Shown here piece by piece: positions 34,050 through 44,780 of a stretch of 64,000 bases of DNA. Where the stretch lies: positions 4,340,001 through 4,404,000 of the forward strand of contig NC_052138.2 in NCBI RefSeq assembly GCF_016086655.4, in the 5' to 3' direction. The position numbers were made by a program, and so were the translations under genes. The notes under the pieces were generated by a model, which worked only from the letters and a program-made list of their open reading frames with translations, was not told the DNA's origin and searched no databases. The DNA is from Lepeophtheirus salmonis (taxonomy: Eukaryota; Arthropoda; Copepoda; Siphonostomatoida; Caligidae). Every line of letters begins with the position of its first letter. The first letter of the stretch is position 1.

Positions 34050-34230
34050 TACTGATGCATGAATTGCATCATAATTGAGGAGATGCCTTTTTAGAGCCTT
34101 AAAGTTGATATTTCTAATATATAAAATGTACAAATTTCCGATAAATTTACATCAAATGCCTTTAAGAATAAAAAAAGACTTTAAACCTCCCTTGAATACT
34201 ACTTGATGCCTGCATCAAGTAATCAAAGCA
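34050..34230 (+). repeat. Single copy of the 21.8-kb tandem unit
   Basis: GAATTGCATCATAATTGAGG, GTTGATATTTCTAATATATA and AATACTACTTGATGCC match the unit duplicated at 21826-22150. Confidence 0.6.
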
Positions 34231-34489
34231 ATATGTACTGAAAACCCCTGGAAATGTTGAGATTCGTACAATTACTATTCTTTGAGAATTTTTATCTACT
34301 CCATGAAAATAAGATTATATAACGATATAATGGCATATTTTACTGTCGTATATAAAGTATATTAAAACACTACAATTGAGCGATAAATTTTTGAAGAAGT
34401 CTTTCTATTAGTTGATCCCATTTTGACATCCAATAGTTCACTATTTTCCTTAATATCAATGAAAAAAGGGTCTCCATTGTTTTAAAACT

Positions 34490-34790
34490 TGGTTCTGTAG
34501 GCCACAAAATGGACACAATTAAAATTGTGACGTCTCATGAAAAGCTCATAGATGGTTTAAATAATGGTTATCTCATGCTGTATAAGTGGGATCGGTGTAC
34601 GCTGGATGATGTTAGAAAGATGAGATGTCGATCCCAAAAAAATTGTAGAACATTTTTTTGATTGGTTTACTCAAGTTTGTTTGTACGGCCGCCAAATATG
34701 GACACGATCAAACAAAAATATGGCTATATTTTAGATTTATTCTTTGAACAAAGCGAAAACACAAGCCAGGCGCTGGAAAATGTGATGTTA
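34490..34790 (+). other. Coding-like remnant, unassigned
   Basis: The sequence translates in short frames as HEKLIDGLNNGYLMLYKWDR and MDTIKQKYGYILDLFFEQSE, continuing NTSQALENV, with stops between. The second piece could be a decayed transposase helix-turn-helix, but the match is too weak to name. Confidence 0.2.
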
Positions 34791-34829
34791 AAAAAATAAA
34801 CCGAAAAACGACCTATTGAACCTAACCAC

Positions 34830-35190
34830 TTGAAGAATGCTTTGAAAGAGAAGTGTTCAGCTGTCATGGTGCTTAATTAGATTAGCTAAAATTAGCTGCT
34901 ACAAGGGAGGAGGGAGAGAAGGAAATAAACAAGTAATTGACAATGACACGGATGTCAATCCTAATTCTACTCTGAGTCCAACAATTATTTACAATTGTAT
35001 TTCCATAACAAACCCTTAAGGTTACTCTCCGTCTTTTATGATCACACACGAATGTTCAAGCAGGTTTGGAATATAATTGAATTTAGTGGAACGGCAAGTT
35101 CACTACGCAGGAGGTAAAAATAATGAAAACAGCTGAAGAAAAGAAAGTTCATTCTTCAGATTACCAATTCCCAAAAAACTTCCGATACTG
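34830..35190 (+). repeat. Interspersed repeat R1 copy
   Basis: The R1 core is present: TAGATTAGCTAAAATTAGCTGC, AAGGAAATAAACAAG, CTACTCTGAGTCCAACA, GGTTACTCTCCGTCTTTTAT, CACACACGAATGTTCAA and GAAAGTTCATTCTTCAGA. The orientation is plus. There is no coding potential. Confidence 0.7.
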
Positions 35191-35639
35191 TTACAGCCTA
35201 TCACGTGCCATATAGGTTTCGTAGATTCCGTTTCTGTAATTATGATGTTAAATATGAACCACTCTCTGAATGGCCAATTGTTGAAAATGTGGATAAATAT
35301 TGGTAATCGTCCAGTCCCTCCAACATATTATCCATTAAAACTGTTTAACTTCTTTTTACTAAACCTATTATAAAAATTTGACAAAATTTCAAATGAATTA
35401 AACGATAAATCCTTTTTTTTGACTGCTTAATTTAATTATATACAAACGTAATTAATTAACTATTCCTCCTTTTTCTCCTCCCTCTTGCTAATTTATTTAT
35501 CTATTTTAATTAAAAACCATTTAAAATATATGTTTATTATGAAGGTATTATTAGTGTTCTTTTTTTCCTATTCGGGTTTTTGAGGAACTGAAGTATTGAT
35601 GAAGGTTTATTATTAGTTATTAGTTCGAGGCCTCCAGAA

Positions 35640-36020
35640 AGCCCCCTTTTTGCCTCCAACGGCATTGTGGTACCCCTGATCTGGTTCCTGTAGGGTTACA
35701 GGCTCATAGCACCCATGTATATCGACATTTTCAAGGCCAACCTCCTCTCATAGATCCAGCCTAATTTCCCTAACAGCAACGGCGTCTTTCAGAAAGATTA
35801 GTCCCCCACTCACACTGCAAAAATTACTCAGACCTTCTTCTCTAACAACATCGCTTTCTGGGATATTAGAATGTGGCCATCATTCAGAAGGGGTTACGCT
35901 CAGGAGATATAAGTGTAAATCCTTGAATTGAGGAATCGACATATGAGTACTTCCTGCCTATGTCATTGACAGATACGGAGTAAGGGTTGTAATTATTTCC
36001 TTCATCCCATAGCTGATTTT
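35640..36020 (+). pseudogene. Tc1/mariner transposase fragment, family F
   Basis: The plus-strand frame reads APMYIDIFKANLL, then GVFQKD (second catalytic Asp region), THTAKITQTFFSNNIAFWD and IRMWPS. The usual SPDLNPLDF that should follow is lost. Stops interrupt it, for example within SxIQPNF and after QKD. The minus-strand copy at 47410-47960 carries the same ANLLPWxQANF, AKITQPFLGYNIAFWDKRMW string and keeps the third motif, so the two belong to one family. Confidence 0.65.
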
Positions 36021-36189
36021 ATTAAATATTAAGACAGATAAGCTTCTCTAAGAGGGGATTTGTATAAGGAAAAAACTAAGTATATCAGTTAGAAAAGAAA
36101 AAACAGTTGATCTGTCTTCTCTTTTTTCTTTTTTGTACATTATTTAATCAGTTACGGGTGTGATCACATCTCCCTCTATAAGAAGATCT

Positions 36190-36500
36190 TTCGTATAAAT
36201 TAATTTCTAAATGTATAATAAAATAAATATTTATGAATTTAAATACAATTATAATTTTTTCCCTGTACTAATACTTTTTTAAATTTAGCAGTAATTCATT
36301 TTCTCCCACATTAGGACTATATAACAAGTAGTTGATGTTAATAAAGGGTCTTACTTCAGTAATACCATATGTCTGACTCCCACCTTTTCCTTACACAAAT
36401 TTCATCTCTAATTGTAAGATGAATATATATATGTTAATTATGCTTAATTTTAACATATCTTTCCTTTACGCAGGGTTCTCCTCTTTATAACATGAATAAT
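36190..36500 (+). repeat. R1-associated upstream segment
   Basis: ATGAATTTAAATACAATTATAATTTTTTC and the following TTCTCC(C)ACA...ATATAACAAGTAGTTGATGTTAA resemble 10180-10330 and 37360-37510, the AT-rich segment next to R1 cores. The R1 core itself is not attached here. Confidence 0.45.
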
Positions 36501-36904
36501 TTTTTCATAAAAAAAGTAGCTCATGTAAACATGGGGCTTAATTCAGACTCATAAAAAAAAACTATATGACTATGTAAAAATAATTATATTTGGTTTAGTT
36601 AGACTGACAGAGGTAGCTGTTGTATTTGGTGTAATTGTGGATATGTTATTATCCAAAGGAAAATAAAGAACTTAATTTGTTCTAAATGAGGATATCTCTA
36701 ACTACCTGAATCATTTTCTTTATTGTGTATTTAAAATTCTAGGACTGTATTCCTAATCCTTAGAGTTGTCAAGTTTGCAACAAAAGAACTCCCTTAAAAA
36801 TAAGAAAAGGAAAAAGGGTTGTTGCGTGTGCTCTTTCTTTTTTCTTGTTCACTGCTTCATAGGTAGTCATGAAAATCGCGTGTATTTTGGGCAAGTGAAA
36901 GAAA

Positions 36905-37510
36905 AAAAACGCAAAATCAACATGCCCCATGAAAATTTGAGCAATGTTTTGGAGGAGAGCGGCTTAGCTGTCATGACGTTTCATTAGATTAGCTACAATC
37001 AGCTGTGGCAAGGGAGGAGGGGGGAAGAAGGAAATAAACGTGTACATTAGGAAGAATTACCTCGATATCCAACAAGGACTTATAATTATAATTCTGCAAC
37101 AAACCATCCAGGTGGTTACTCTCCGTCTTTATTAGCGCACACGAATGGTCAATCAGGTATTGAATACTACTACTCAGGGATTAAATAATAACGAGAGCAG
37201 TAGAATGAATAAAAAATACATTTTTCCGATAACCAATTTAAAAAAAAAACACTAATTACATCACTATTAACAGATCGTCAGGGTGCTAACTCACCCTCAG
37301 AAGTAAGCATTCTGGGCTATCCTTCTTGTAAATTCTTTAAATAATGCCTCTTAAAATAAACATATATGAATTTGAATATAATTAAAATATTTTCTCTGCA
37401 GTAATGTTATTTTAAATGTAGTAGGTTCTCCTGTTTAAGGCAGTAATTTATTTTTTCCCTCAAAAATTATATAACAGGCAGTTAATATTAACAATGGTCT
37501 TAATTCAGTA
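36905..37510 (+). repeat. Interspersed repeat R1, long copy
   Basis: The core begins near 36917 (CATGAAAATTTGAGCAATGT) and includes CATGACGTTTCATTAGATTAGCTACAATCAGCTGTG, GAAGGAAATAAACG and CCAACAAGGACTTATAAT. The AT-rich segment (GATCGTCAGGGTGCTAACTC to CAGGCAGTTAATATTAAC) follows it. Compared with the copy at 10.1 kb, core and segment are in the opposite order, so they may be separate but associated units. Confidence 0.6.
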
Positions 37511-38735
37511 CACCACTATACAAATCCACTCATTATCTAACCTGTTTAGTAAGTTAGGGAGAGCCTGTGCCGTTACCTTTATTGTATCACACAACCTTTC
37601 ATACAAAAAGAAGTTGGGGGAAGGCCCAAAATCAGTTCGTATTTGGCCAAGTCTTCTGACTATGGAACTATTGATAATTCAATAATAATTCTTGGTAATG
37701 TTTCGTAGTTGAACAAAAGTGTTTTTTAATTCAACTATTCCATAACGAACCCTAGACATCCACAGCTGACAACCAAATAATATGAGGTAAAGGCCAATCA
37801 TAACAACAAAAGATCTTTTTTTTCTTCTTATTTTTATTGTTCTTGAAATTTGTCAAATAGTAAATGTATTTGACGGAAATATTATTATATTTCCAAACAT
37901 AAAAAAAAACAAAAAAAACTTTAATTAATATCAACTTTTTCCCAATTTATTATACAATATTCCTATTATTTTTTTCTTCCCTCAATTTGTAATTGAAACC
38001 TTGAGCTATTGTTTTGACTACTGAGGGAAACAGAAGCAGTTCTCTTTTTATTCTTTGTTATCATAAATAACAATAAAAACTATAAGAAAAAAGGAAAATA
38101 ATAACTCTATTTTTTTGGTCTGCCCTTTGGGGCATTATCAACAATATATATATCTAATGCTATCTTAAAAGAGAAGTCGATTTTTTTAACAGTCATTCTA
38201 TAAAAAATTATATAGATATACATATAAATAGTGAAGAAGTAAATATTTTGTACAAGTTGTAACCTCAAAAATGAGATGTATCACTTCAAACGAAAGAATT
38301 TACAGTAATTGGGATGAGGGGGCAATTCAATGATTGAATGGTCTAATCCATATTAATAAAACAAATTTTATGTATATGTATGTATCAATCTTTGAAGCAA
38401 ATAAAAGTACTTTTGTTCTAAAGAACTTTATGCCAACTAGCTGTTGATTAAAAAGAAAAAAAAGGTCGTTCTGTAGTTAGACCAGAAGTAAAAGAAATAT
38501 GAATTTTGAAAATCGCGCTCTTTTTCTAATGTCTACCTAAACATAATTTTTATTTACAAAAGCTTTATTCTTGAAGAGAAAACAATAAGTATAAAATAAT
38601 CACAGGTGCGTGAAAGAGGAAGAGTAAGACTGAGGATGTGCTGGGGAGTTATAAGGGTAAGTTGTTTTTGACTTTGGGGTCAGATCCGAGATCAACATCG
38701 GAGTCATTCCGGCCAAAATTATTGACATACGCATA
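37511..38735. other. AT-rich stretch without a gene
   Basis: No gene was recognised. A TTTGTACAAGTTGTAAC motif at about 38248 recurs at several other places in the window. Frames at 37494-37685 and 37752-37934 show no domain. Confidence 0.4.
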
Positions 38736-38739
38736 TTGA

Positions 38740-39490
38740 CATTGAGGTACAGTAAAATGGGCTGTCTTTATTATTTTCCGGCTATAGCTGCTTGCAGCTA
38801 ATTAAATTAAACGTAATGACAACCCCCTATGAAATCAAAAATGAAGCGTGTTGAATGAAGGAAATGTTCGAATTTCAATTTATTTCTTTATACATTATAC
38901 ATATTTATAAAGAACAATATAAACTTTTTTAGGATTTTCAAATCCTTGTTAATTTGTTTATTTCTTTATGCACCTCCTTCTTTGTCACAGTTAATTGTAG
39001 CCGATCTAATGAAACGTTATGACCCGCTAAGCTGTTCTACTTCCAAAAAATTCTTTAAATTATGAAGTAGGGATGAAAAACTTGTACATTTTTTAGTTCG
39101 ACATTTTTTTAGAATTGGTAATATGAAGAATGATTCCCCCCCTCAGCTGTTATCAATATTACTTAATTCTTTAGGAGTGAACTTTTTTTCCTACTACATT
39201 CAATTATATTCAAAACCTGATAGAACATTTGTCTGTGCTTATAAAAGATGGAACGTAACCCTGAGGATTTGTTGCATAGTTATAATTGTAGGTCCTCCTG
39301 GGATTCAGTATAGAATTGAGGATCGAAGTCGGAGTAATTCTTGCCAAAGACTTCTTTATTTCCTTCTTCTCTTCCTCGATTGTCACAGTTGATTGAAGGT
39401 GATCTAATGAAATGTCATGAGAGCTAAGCTGCTCATCTGCTAAAACATCTTTCAAATTATCAAGTTGTCCATATTCACTTTCGGTTTTTT
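38740..39490 (-). repeat. Two adjacent R1 fragments, minus strand
   Basis: About 38740-39060 and 39230-39480 are R1 cores in reverse orientation, with GATCTAATGAAACGTTATGA and GATCTAATGAAATGTCATGA, AGCTAAGCTGCT and GGAGTAATTCTTGCC. They sit one after the other with AT-rich sequence between. The frames at 39123-39392 and 39210-39455 are products of R1 and are not genes. Confidence 0.65.
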
Positions 39491-40325
39491 TAGCATGCTC
39501 AAAATACTCGGGATTTTCATCACCAATTATTTGTGTGATGACGTTAATTTTCAGGGTTTTTTTTTTTTACACAAACCAAAAATGCTACCAATTTCGGAGC
39601 CCTAAGCATCATCCTTTTTCCCAATATACTTTTTAATATTTATTATATTTTCTGTCTTAAATATGTCCAAAGAAAGTTCTATTTTATATATATATATATA
39701 TTTTTTTTTTCTTGTGATTTTTTTTTGCTTTTGGTAATATATATAATATATAAGATTTTTTTTTCTTCTCTTTATTCCCTTGGAAAAAATAATAATAATG
39801 TAATGGTTTTTTTTTTTTTTTTTTTTTTTTGCAGCGGGTGCGCTCTCATCTTACAATTTATATAATATAAGCTTCAGCTTTCTTCGTTCGTTCGTTTTTA
39901 TTTTTATTTATTTATTTATATAAATGGTTTTTTCTTTCTATAATAATATTTTCTATTTTTTTTATTATATATATTTATTCTGCACAATGCACGGAGTAGG
40001 GGAATAAATACAGGGTGTTTCAATGGTTTAGAATATTCTACACTACATTAAAAATTATGTATATGGTTTATACACGCAAGTATGGAAAAAGACTTAGTTT
40101 GTAGGGTTTCTTAGTGCGCCTTTCCAACAATGTCTCATAATAAAACCGACGTCAATAAAGATATATTCTATTGTCTTATTTCTTAAATATGTAGCTCGAC
40201 AACATCAAATCAATCTTGAACAGAAAATCAAGAAAAGAAGAAAATCCTCATTCATTTTTACTTCATATACATATATATATATATGCAGACCAATATTCTA
40301 TATTCTTCATTGAGTGACATAAGGT
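39491..40325. other. T-rich stretch with 24-base T-run
   Basis: A 24-base T-run lies at 39807-39830 and AT runs near 39688 and 40268. ACAGGGTGTTTCAATGG near 40011 resembles the CAGGGTGT ends elsewhere. No gene was recognised. Confidence 0.4.
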
Positions 40326-40330
40326 TTTTA

Positions 40331-41139
40331 CCGGGGTGTTCACAGGGGTGGTCTGGAGGGGCTGAAACCTCCCCCTCCAAAAAAAATGAAGGAATTTTCC
40401 CTTATGACTAGATGCAACAGAGCAAAAAATTTATTATTTGAAAATTTTGTTCCAAAAAATTTATAATTTTTTGGGAAAAGTTATGGATTTTGATTTTTTT
40501 TTTTCCAAAAAATTTAATTTTTCAAATTTCTTTTCGAAGAATTTAATTTCCTGTATGCGTCTATGGATTTTTGAAATTTAAGAAAAAAAAAGTTAATATT
40601 TGCAGTTTTTTGTCAAAAAAATTAATAACTGATTTTTAGTTTTTGAAATGTTTTTTCCAAAAAAATTAATTTTTTGTCAATAGCTAAAGATTTTTGAAAC
40701 TTTGTCAAAAATCTAATATTTTAAATTTTTTTCCAATAAATTAATTTACTTTGAGTGTCTATGGATTATAGAACTTAAAATTAAAAAAATAATATTTGAA
40801 CTTTTTTCCCTGTAAATTTTATAATTGGACTTTAGGTTTTGAAATTGATTTATAAAAAAAAAAAAAAAATTTTTGTGAATTGGAATGGATTTTTGAAATT
40901 TTGTTGAAAAATGTAACATTTGAAATTTTTCAAATTTATTTGTCACAAAAAACTAAATATATGAATTCATTTCCAAAAATTTAATATTTGATTTATTTCC
41001 ACAATAAATTAATTTTTGTGAATGGCTATGGATTTTTGATGTTTTTTAGAAAAAAATAATACTAATTTTTCGATTTTTTTTTTGAAAAAATATCCATAAA
41101 CAAAGTCCCCCTCAAAATATAAGCCTGCAAACTCCCCTG
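40331..41139. mobile_element. AT-rich minisatellite element with TIRs, copy c
   Basis: The ends CCGGGGTGTTCACAGG and CCTGCAAACTCCCCTG are inverted repeats agreeing at about 12 of 16 positions. Between them run degenerate units of about 50 bp with TTGTGAATTGGAATGGATTTTTGAAATTTTG-type sequence. This is the longest copy, about 0.8 kb. The minus-strand frame at 40746-40946 is compositional. Confidence 0.6.
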
Positions 41140-41600
41140 TTCTATATTCAATTTCTTGTATGTGTTAAGATACCCAATAATTTTACCTTTAATTTATAAC
41201 TTTTATTTGGTTAATGAGACTTATATTGTCCCGCCTATGGCCTATTTGACATTAGGCGTAATGTAACTGTGACATCGTACAAAGTATTTCAAGACTGTTA
41301 TATAAATGGTATGTCAACAGTTAAACAATATTGAACAAAGATAAAGAAAAGAAAAAAAAATCTCAATTTTTTTTTCAAGTCCTAATGATATATATAAAAT
41401 AAAATGTTTCATGGATATTATTTTAGTCAATTATAGGTATATTATTCAAATTCTTGGGGATATATTAAGATCCCCAAGAATTTCAATTATAGTTTATAAC
41501 CTTTATTTAATTTAAAAGACTTATATTGTCCCCAATATGGCCTCTTTGGAATTAGGAGTAGTGTAACTGTGAGATTGTGCGGTTCATTTTGAGGTTGCTT
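41140..41600 (+). repeat. Family G repeats, two tandem copies
   Basis: Copies at about 41150-41275 and 41395-41560 share TTAAGATACCCAA or GATCCCCAAGAATTT, TTATAACTTTTATT, AGACTTATATTGTCCC and ATATGGCC. Related copies lie at about 42610-42790, 43040-43285, 44500-44760 and 58890-59075. A diverged reverse copy may lie near 51200-51265. No termini or coding sequence is seen. Confidence 0.55.
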
Positions 41601-41602
41601 CA

Positions 41603-41710
41603 GGATATTTTGCCTTTAACAATTTCGCCTTGGGACATTTTGCCTTTAACAATTTCGCCTTTGGACATTTTGCCTTTAATCCTTTTTGCCTCAAGGATAT
41701 ATTGCCTAAT
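41603..41710 (+). repeat. 15-bp periodic tract (GCCTTT repeats)
   Basis: The tetranucleotide GCCT recurs at 41612, 41627, 41642, 41657, 41672, 41688 and 41704, spacings of 15, 15, 15, 15, 16 and 16. Alternating half-units are ATTTTGCCTTTAAC and AATTTCGCCTTTGG, giving a 30-bp higher unit. Because 15 is a multiple of three the plus frame stays open and reads HFAFN-NFAFG-HFAFN, which explains the frame at 41630-41848. Confidence 0.8.
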
Positions 41711-41874
41711 ACAAGTATAAATAAAGGAGGTTTATACGTCGTTATTGTCTATTTTGGTTACCCTCTCTGTTTCTATCTCAAAATTGGAGTGAGCGACATG
41801 GGAAAGTTGAAGTTCAATTATCGAAATCTTTTAGTAATTTTGAAATAACTTTGTTAAATAAAGCAATGCCAAAA

Positions 41875-42060
41875 CTATATTACTTGAGTCGGAGGAAACG
41901 GACTCAGAGTCCATCACTGGAATGAGGATGAGGCCGTAGGAGATCACATCTCATTATGAAAAGTACTACGACTATTTCTACGATGTGATCTCATCCAGCC
42001 TCCTTTTTTAGTCTATGGATGGACTCCAAGGCCCTCTTTTTTTAAACAGTGTACCCTTTA
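41875..42060. repeat. Hairpin-containing repeat, also near 0.75 kb
   Basis: GAGATCACATC (about 41941) and GATGTGATCTC (about 41983) form an inverted pair. Flanking words (ACGGACTCAGAGTCCATCAC, TAGTCTATGGATGGACTCC) also look inverted. Part of it resembles about 750-850. It may be a small foldback element. Confidence 0.45.
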
Positions 42061-42129
42061 TTTTTGGCTTAAATTGATACTTCCTTTGAATTTTTGAATT
42101 TTATTTATATTATAAAAAACATTAAATGG

Positions 42130-42620
42130 TGGTTTTCCGTTGGAATACTGATGGGATTATGTCCCAAAATTAAAATGCATACTATCAAAATCTCACTATG
42201 TAATGAGTTCAAACCAGGAACAAAATAGTTAATAAGAAAAATAAACAGAGACGACGCCTGTTCGAATGGAAGAAATGCTAATTTATTTCAAAAAATTCCA
42301 TTTTTGGACTTTAAAAAAAACCCCAAAACCTCACAATAAACCTTTTCCAGCAATTGCACAGCCTGAACGTTATTTTTTCCCATCAAAAAGCAGTATAAAA
42401 TTAAAACAAGAAATGGCTATTGCTCCATTGTTTTAGAAATAATGAAAGTAACGTCACATTTAGCTCAATAACTCACACACTAAAGAACAAATTGCCATGA
42501 AATTTTGAGAGCTGTCTTTTTAAGGTTGATAATAACTGAAAATGAGGTGAATTTAAATTTTAAAAAAAGTAGCATCTATGATGAATTCCGGGATCTTTCC
42601 ACCCATGTGTTACATACTGA
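42130..42620 (-). pseudogene. Mariner N-terminal fragment
   Basis: On the minus strand TATGTAACACATGGG leads through CACCTCATTTTCAGTT to a frame resembling YCFLMGKNNVQAVQLLEKVY, close to the mariner N-terminal helix-turn-helix (FxxGKNAxQAxxxLxxVYGE). The upstream part aligns with 26820-27000 on the plus strand. No catalytic motif follows. Stops are frequent. Confidence 0.45.
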
Positions 42621-43290
42621 CCAATATTTCATAGTCATATACGAGTCAATATAGGCTTACTATTCACATTACTGGTATGATTTAAGATACCGAAAAGTTT
42701 TAACTGTAGTCTAAAATATTAATTTGCTTAAAGAGACTTATATTGGGCCCGATATACCCACTCTGTCAACCATAAAATCCATTAATTATTTATCCTTTTT
42801 TTAATATGTAGATGAATTTCAGCGTCATTAAATGCAGTTTGCGACGCACCTAAAGTCTTAATAAGGATATTTTGTTGATAGAAATGGAGGATAATTATTT
42901 GAAAAATACTAAAGTACATTAGTTTTTGAGAAAAAATATTCTAATTTGGTTTTTTGTTGAAGGGTCGCACATATATATATAATATGAGTAATGAAACTGT
43001 AGGGATTTGAACTTTATCATTTCAATGTCACAGAAAGAATATAATATCATAATGCACTTTAGTATGATATATATGGTGAGTCAACATAAAACCATTCTTG
43101 AACAAAAATCAACAAATTGAGAAAATGATATCCCCATTTATTTTTTTTACTTCAAACATACACCCCAATATCCCATTGACATATATGAGTCAATTATTAT
43201 CTCATTCTTCAAATTTGTGGGATGAGTTAAGATACACAAGAATGTTAGCTATAGTTTAGAGCCTTTTATTTAATGGGCCACAGTGCTACT
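42610..43290 (+). repeat. Family G repeat copies
   Basis: Copies at about 42610-42790 (CCAATATTTCATAG, GAGTCAATATAGGCTTA, TTAAGATACCGAAAAG, AGACTTATATTGGGCCCGATAT) and 43040-43285 (GACATATATGAGTCAATTA, GAGTTAAGATACACAAGAATG) continue the cluster that starts at 41.15 kb. Confidence 0.55.
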
Positions 43291-43445
43291 TAAAATATTT
43301 TCATGGGGCAAAGCACCTTTTAAATTAAACTTCAGGAAAAATGGCTTCATAAAACAAACTATTTAATGCATATTTATTTCAAATTTAGGCCAAATATTAA
43401 AAACGGCAAAATCTGAAAAAAGGCAAATCTGGCATCCCTGTATTG
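43270..43445. repeat. CAGGGATG-ended repeat, also at 53.5 kb
   Basis: TGGCTTCATAAAACAAACTATT and TGCATATTTATTTCAAAT match 53610-53665 (TGACTTCATAAAAAAAAAACACTATT, ACATATTTATTTCAAATG). The right edge GGCATCCCTG and the left edge CAGGGATGTCC at 53527 suggest CAGGGATG-type ends. Confidence 0.45.
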
Positions 43446-43619
43446 GGTCATCCTCCGATTTATGTTAAAATTCTTTATTAGAAAAGAAATCCTTAAAAAA
43501 AAGAGCCTATATACCGGTCATTGCAAAAGAATTGAGACTCTTTGGGGAAAAATAATTAAAAAAAGTAATGAATTCTACTGAAACAAAAGTGACTTAATAT
43601 TCGATTTTCTATATAATTA

Positions 43620-44238
43620 TCAAATATGGCCGCCACCAGCTTCCAATAAGCCCTTCAGCCCAGAAACCTTGACATATCCTATCCTGATGAGGGAGGTTAT
43701 TGGACATTGCGGCCCAGTCCTGATCGACAGAGGTCTTAAGGTCCTCCATATTTGGATGGTGCACTTGATAGGCTTAACTCTCGATGTGCCACCATATAGA
43801 GTAATAAAGAGGATTGAGATCTGGGCTCTGTGGCCGCCATTGTCACTTGTCACCGAATAACATGTCGTTGGTGTTGTTTTTAATACTTTTTTTCAGGTGG
43901 GCCTCTGTGAGGAGAGGGTGCTCACGAGGTCGTAGAGACTTCCCGACTTCATTCTTGATGACCCTGGACACTTTAAAGTGGCTGATATTCTTGTCTTTGA
44001 TATAGTCTGACATGGACAATTTGAGATTGGCTGGAAAAGCTTCCTTGACCTCATTTGAGTCCTTTTTTTTTGGCTTATTACTCTAGGGCTTTGTGATTTT
44101 ATCGTGGACATTCTGTTAGCGCTTCTGGACTCGAAAAACAGTAGCAGAGGATACTCTAGTATTTTTGATGAGATCAACGAAGGGGAATCCGGCATGCAGT
44201 AGTGAAGCTACCTCAATCCTCTTCCGTTCATCCGCCAT
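43620..44238 (-). pseudogene. Mariner-like transposase with central deletion
   Basis: The start is ATG 44238. The frame reads MADERKRIEVASLLHAGFPF, an HTH region (NTRVSSATVFRVQKR), a second HTH region (ISHFKVSRVIKNEVGKSL) and HPLLTEAHLKK. It then jumps directly to WRPQSPDLNPLYYSIW with the third acidic motif and WAAMSNNLP, ending LEAGGGHI and TGA at 43620-43622. The first and second catalytic Asp regions are missing, so about half the gene has been deleted. Only a few stops interrupt the rest (for example TAG in QKRxQNVHDK and TAA before QWRP). The plus-strand frames here are shadows. Confidence 0.8.
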
Positions 44239-44419
44239 GGTTGTTGACTTGACTAAGAAAAGTTTTATCTCAAATATATGTTGACAGTGTTAGCTATCTG
44301 GAACCGTTGGAATTTTTCCTCAACAATCATCCAACTCCGAGCTATAAGTAATTAAATTTGTACTTGTAATCCACACTTAATTTTGAGAAATATCATTCTA
44401 GTTTGCTTTTGGGTTGACG

Positions 44420-44780
44420 AGCTACATATATAATATGATTAATGAAACTCAGAGAATTTCATCATTTCAATTTCACAGATGGGATATACACATAACAGTA
44501 TGTATGTGATGTGTCTACATAAAAACATTATTGAAAAAAAAATCAAGAGAAATGTATTTATCATCATAAACACAGCCCAATGTTTCATAGACATATTCGA
44601 GTCAATTATAGGCTTATTATCCAAATTACTGGGATGAGTATAGATACCCAAGAATTTAAATTATAGTTAATAACCTTTTTTCTTATTCCAGAGACTTTCA
44701 TTGGCTCCGATTTGGCCCCTTTCAAGCATATAATTTCTCTTTTTTTATTGTGACACTCAACTTTGGCTACTTTAAAAGTG
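44420..44780 (+). repeat. Family G repeat copy
   Basis: ACATATATAATATGATTAATGAAACT, ATTCGAGTCAATTATAGGCTTATTATCC and GATACCCAAGAATTT repeat the sequences at 42.95-43.28 kb. It lies immediately upstream of the mariner start, so this copy and the one at 43.0 kb bracket the mariner remnant. Confidence 0.55.

Noticed and set aside
41630..41848. 72-codon frame with FAFN/FAFG repeats as a gene
   Set aside because: The openness follows from a 15-bp period; beyond the repeat the frame has no domain, so it is kept only as a repeat finding.
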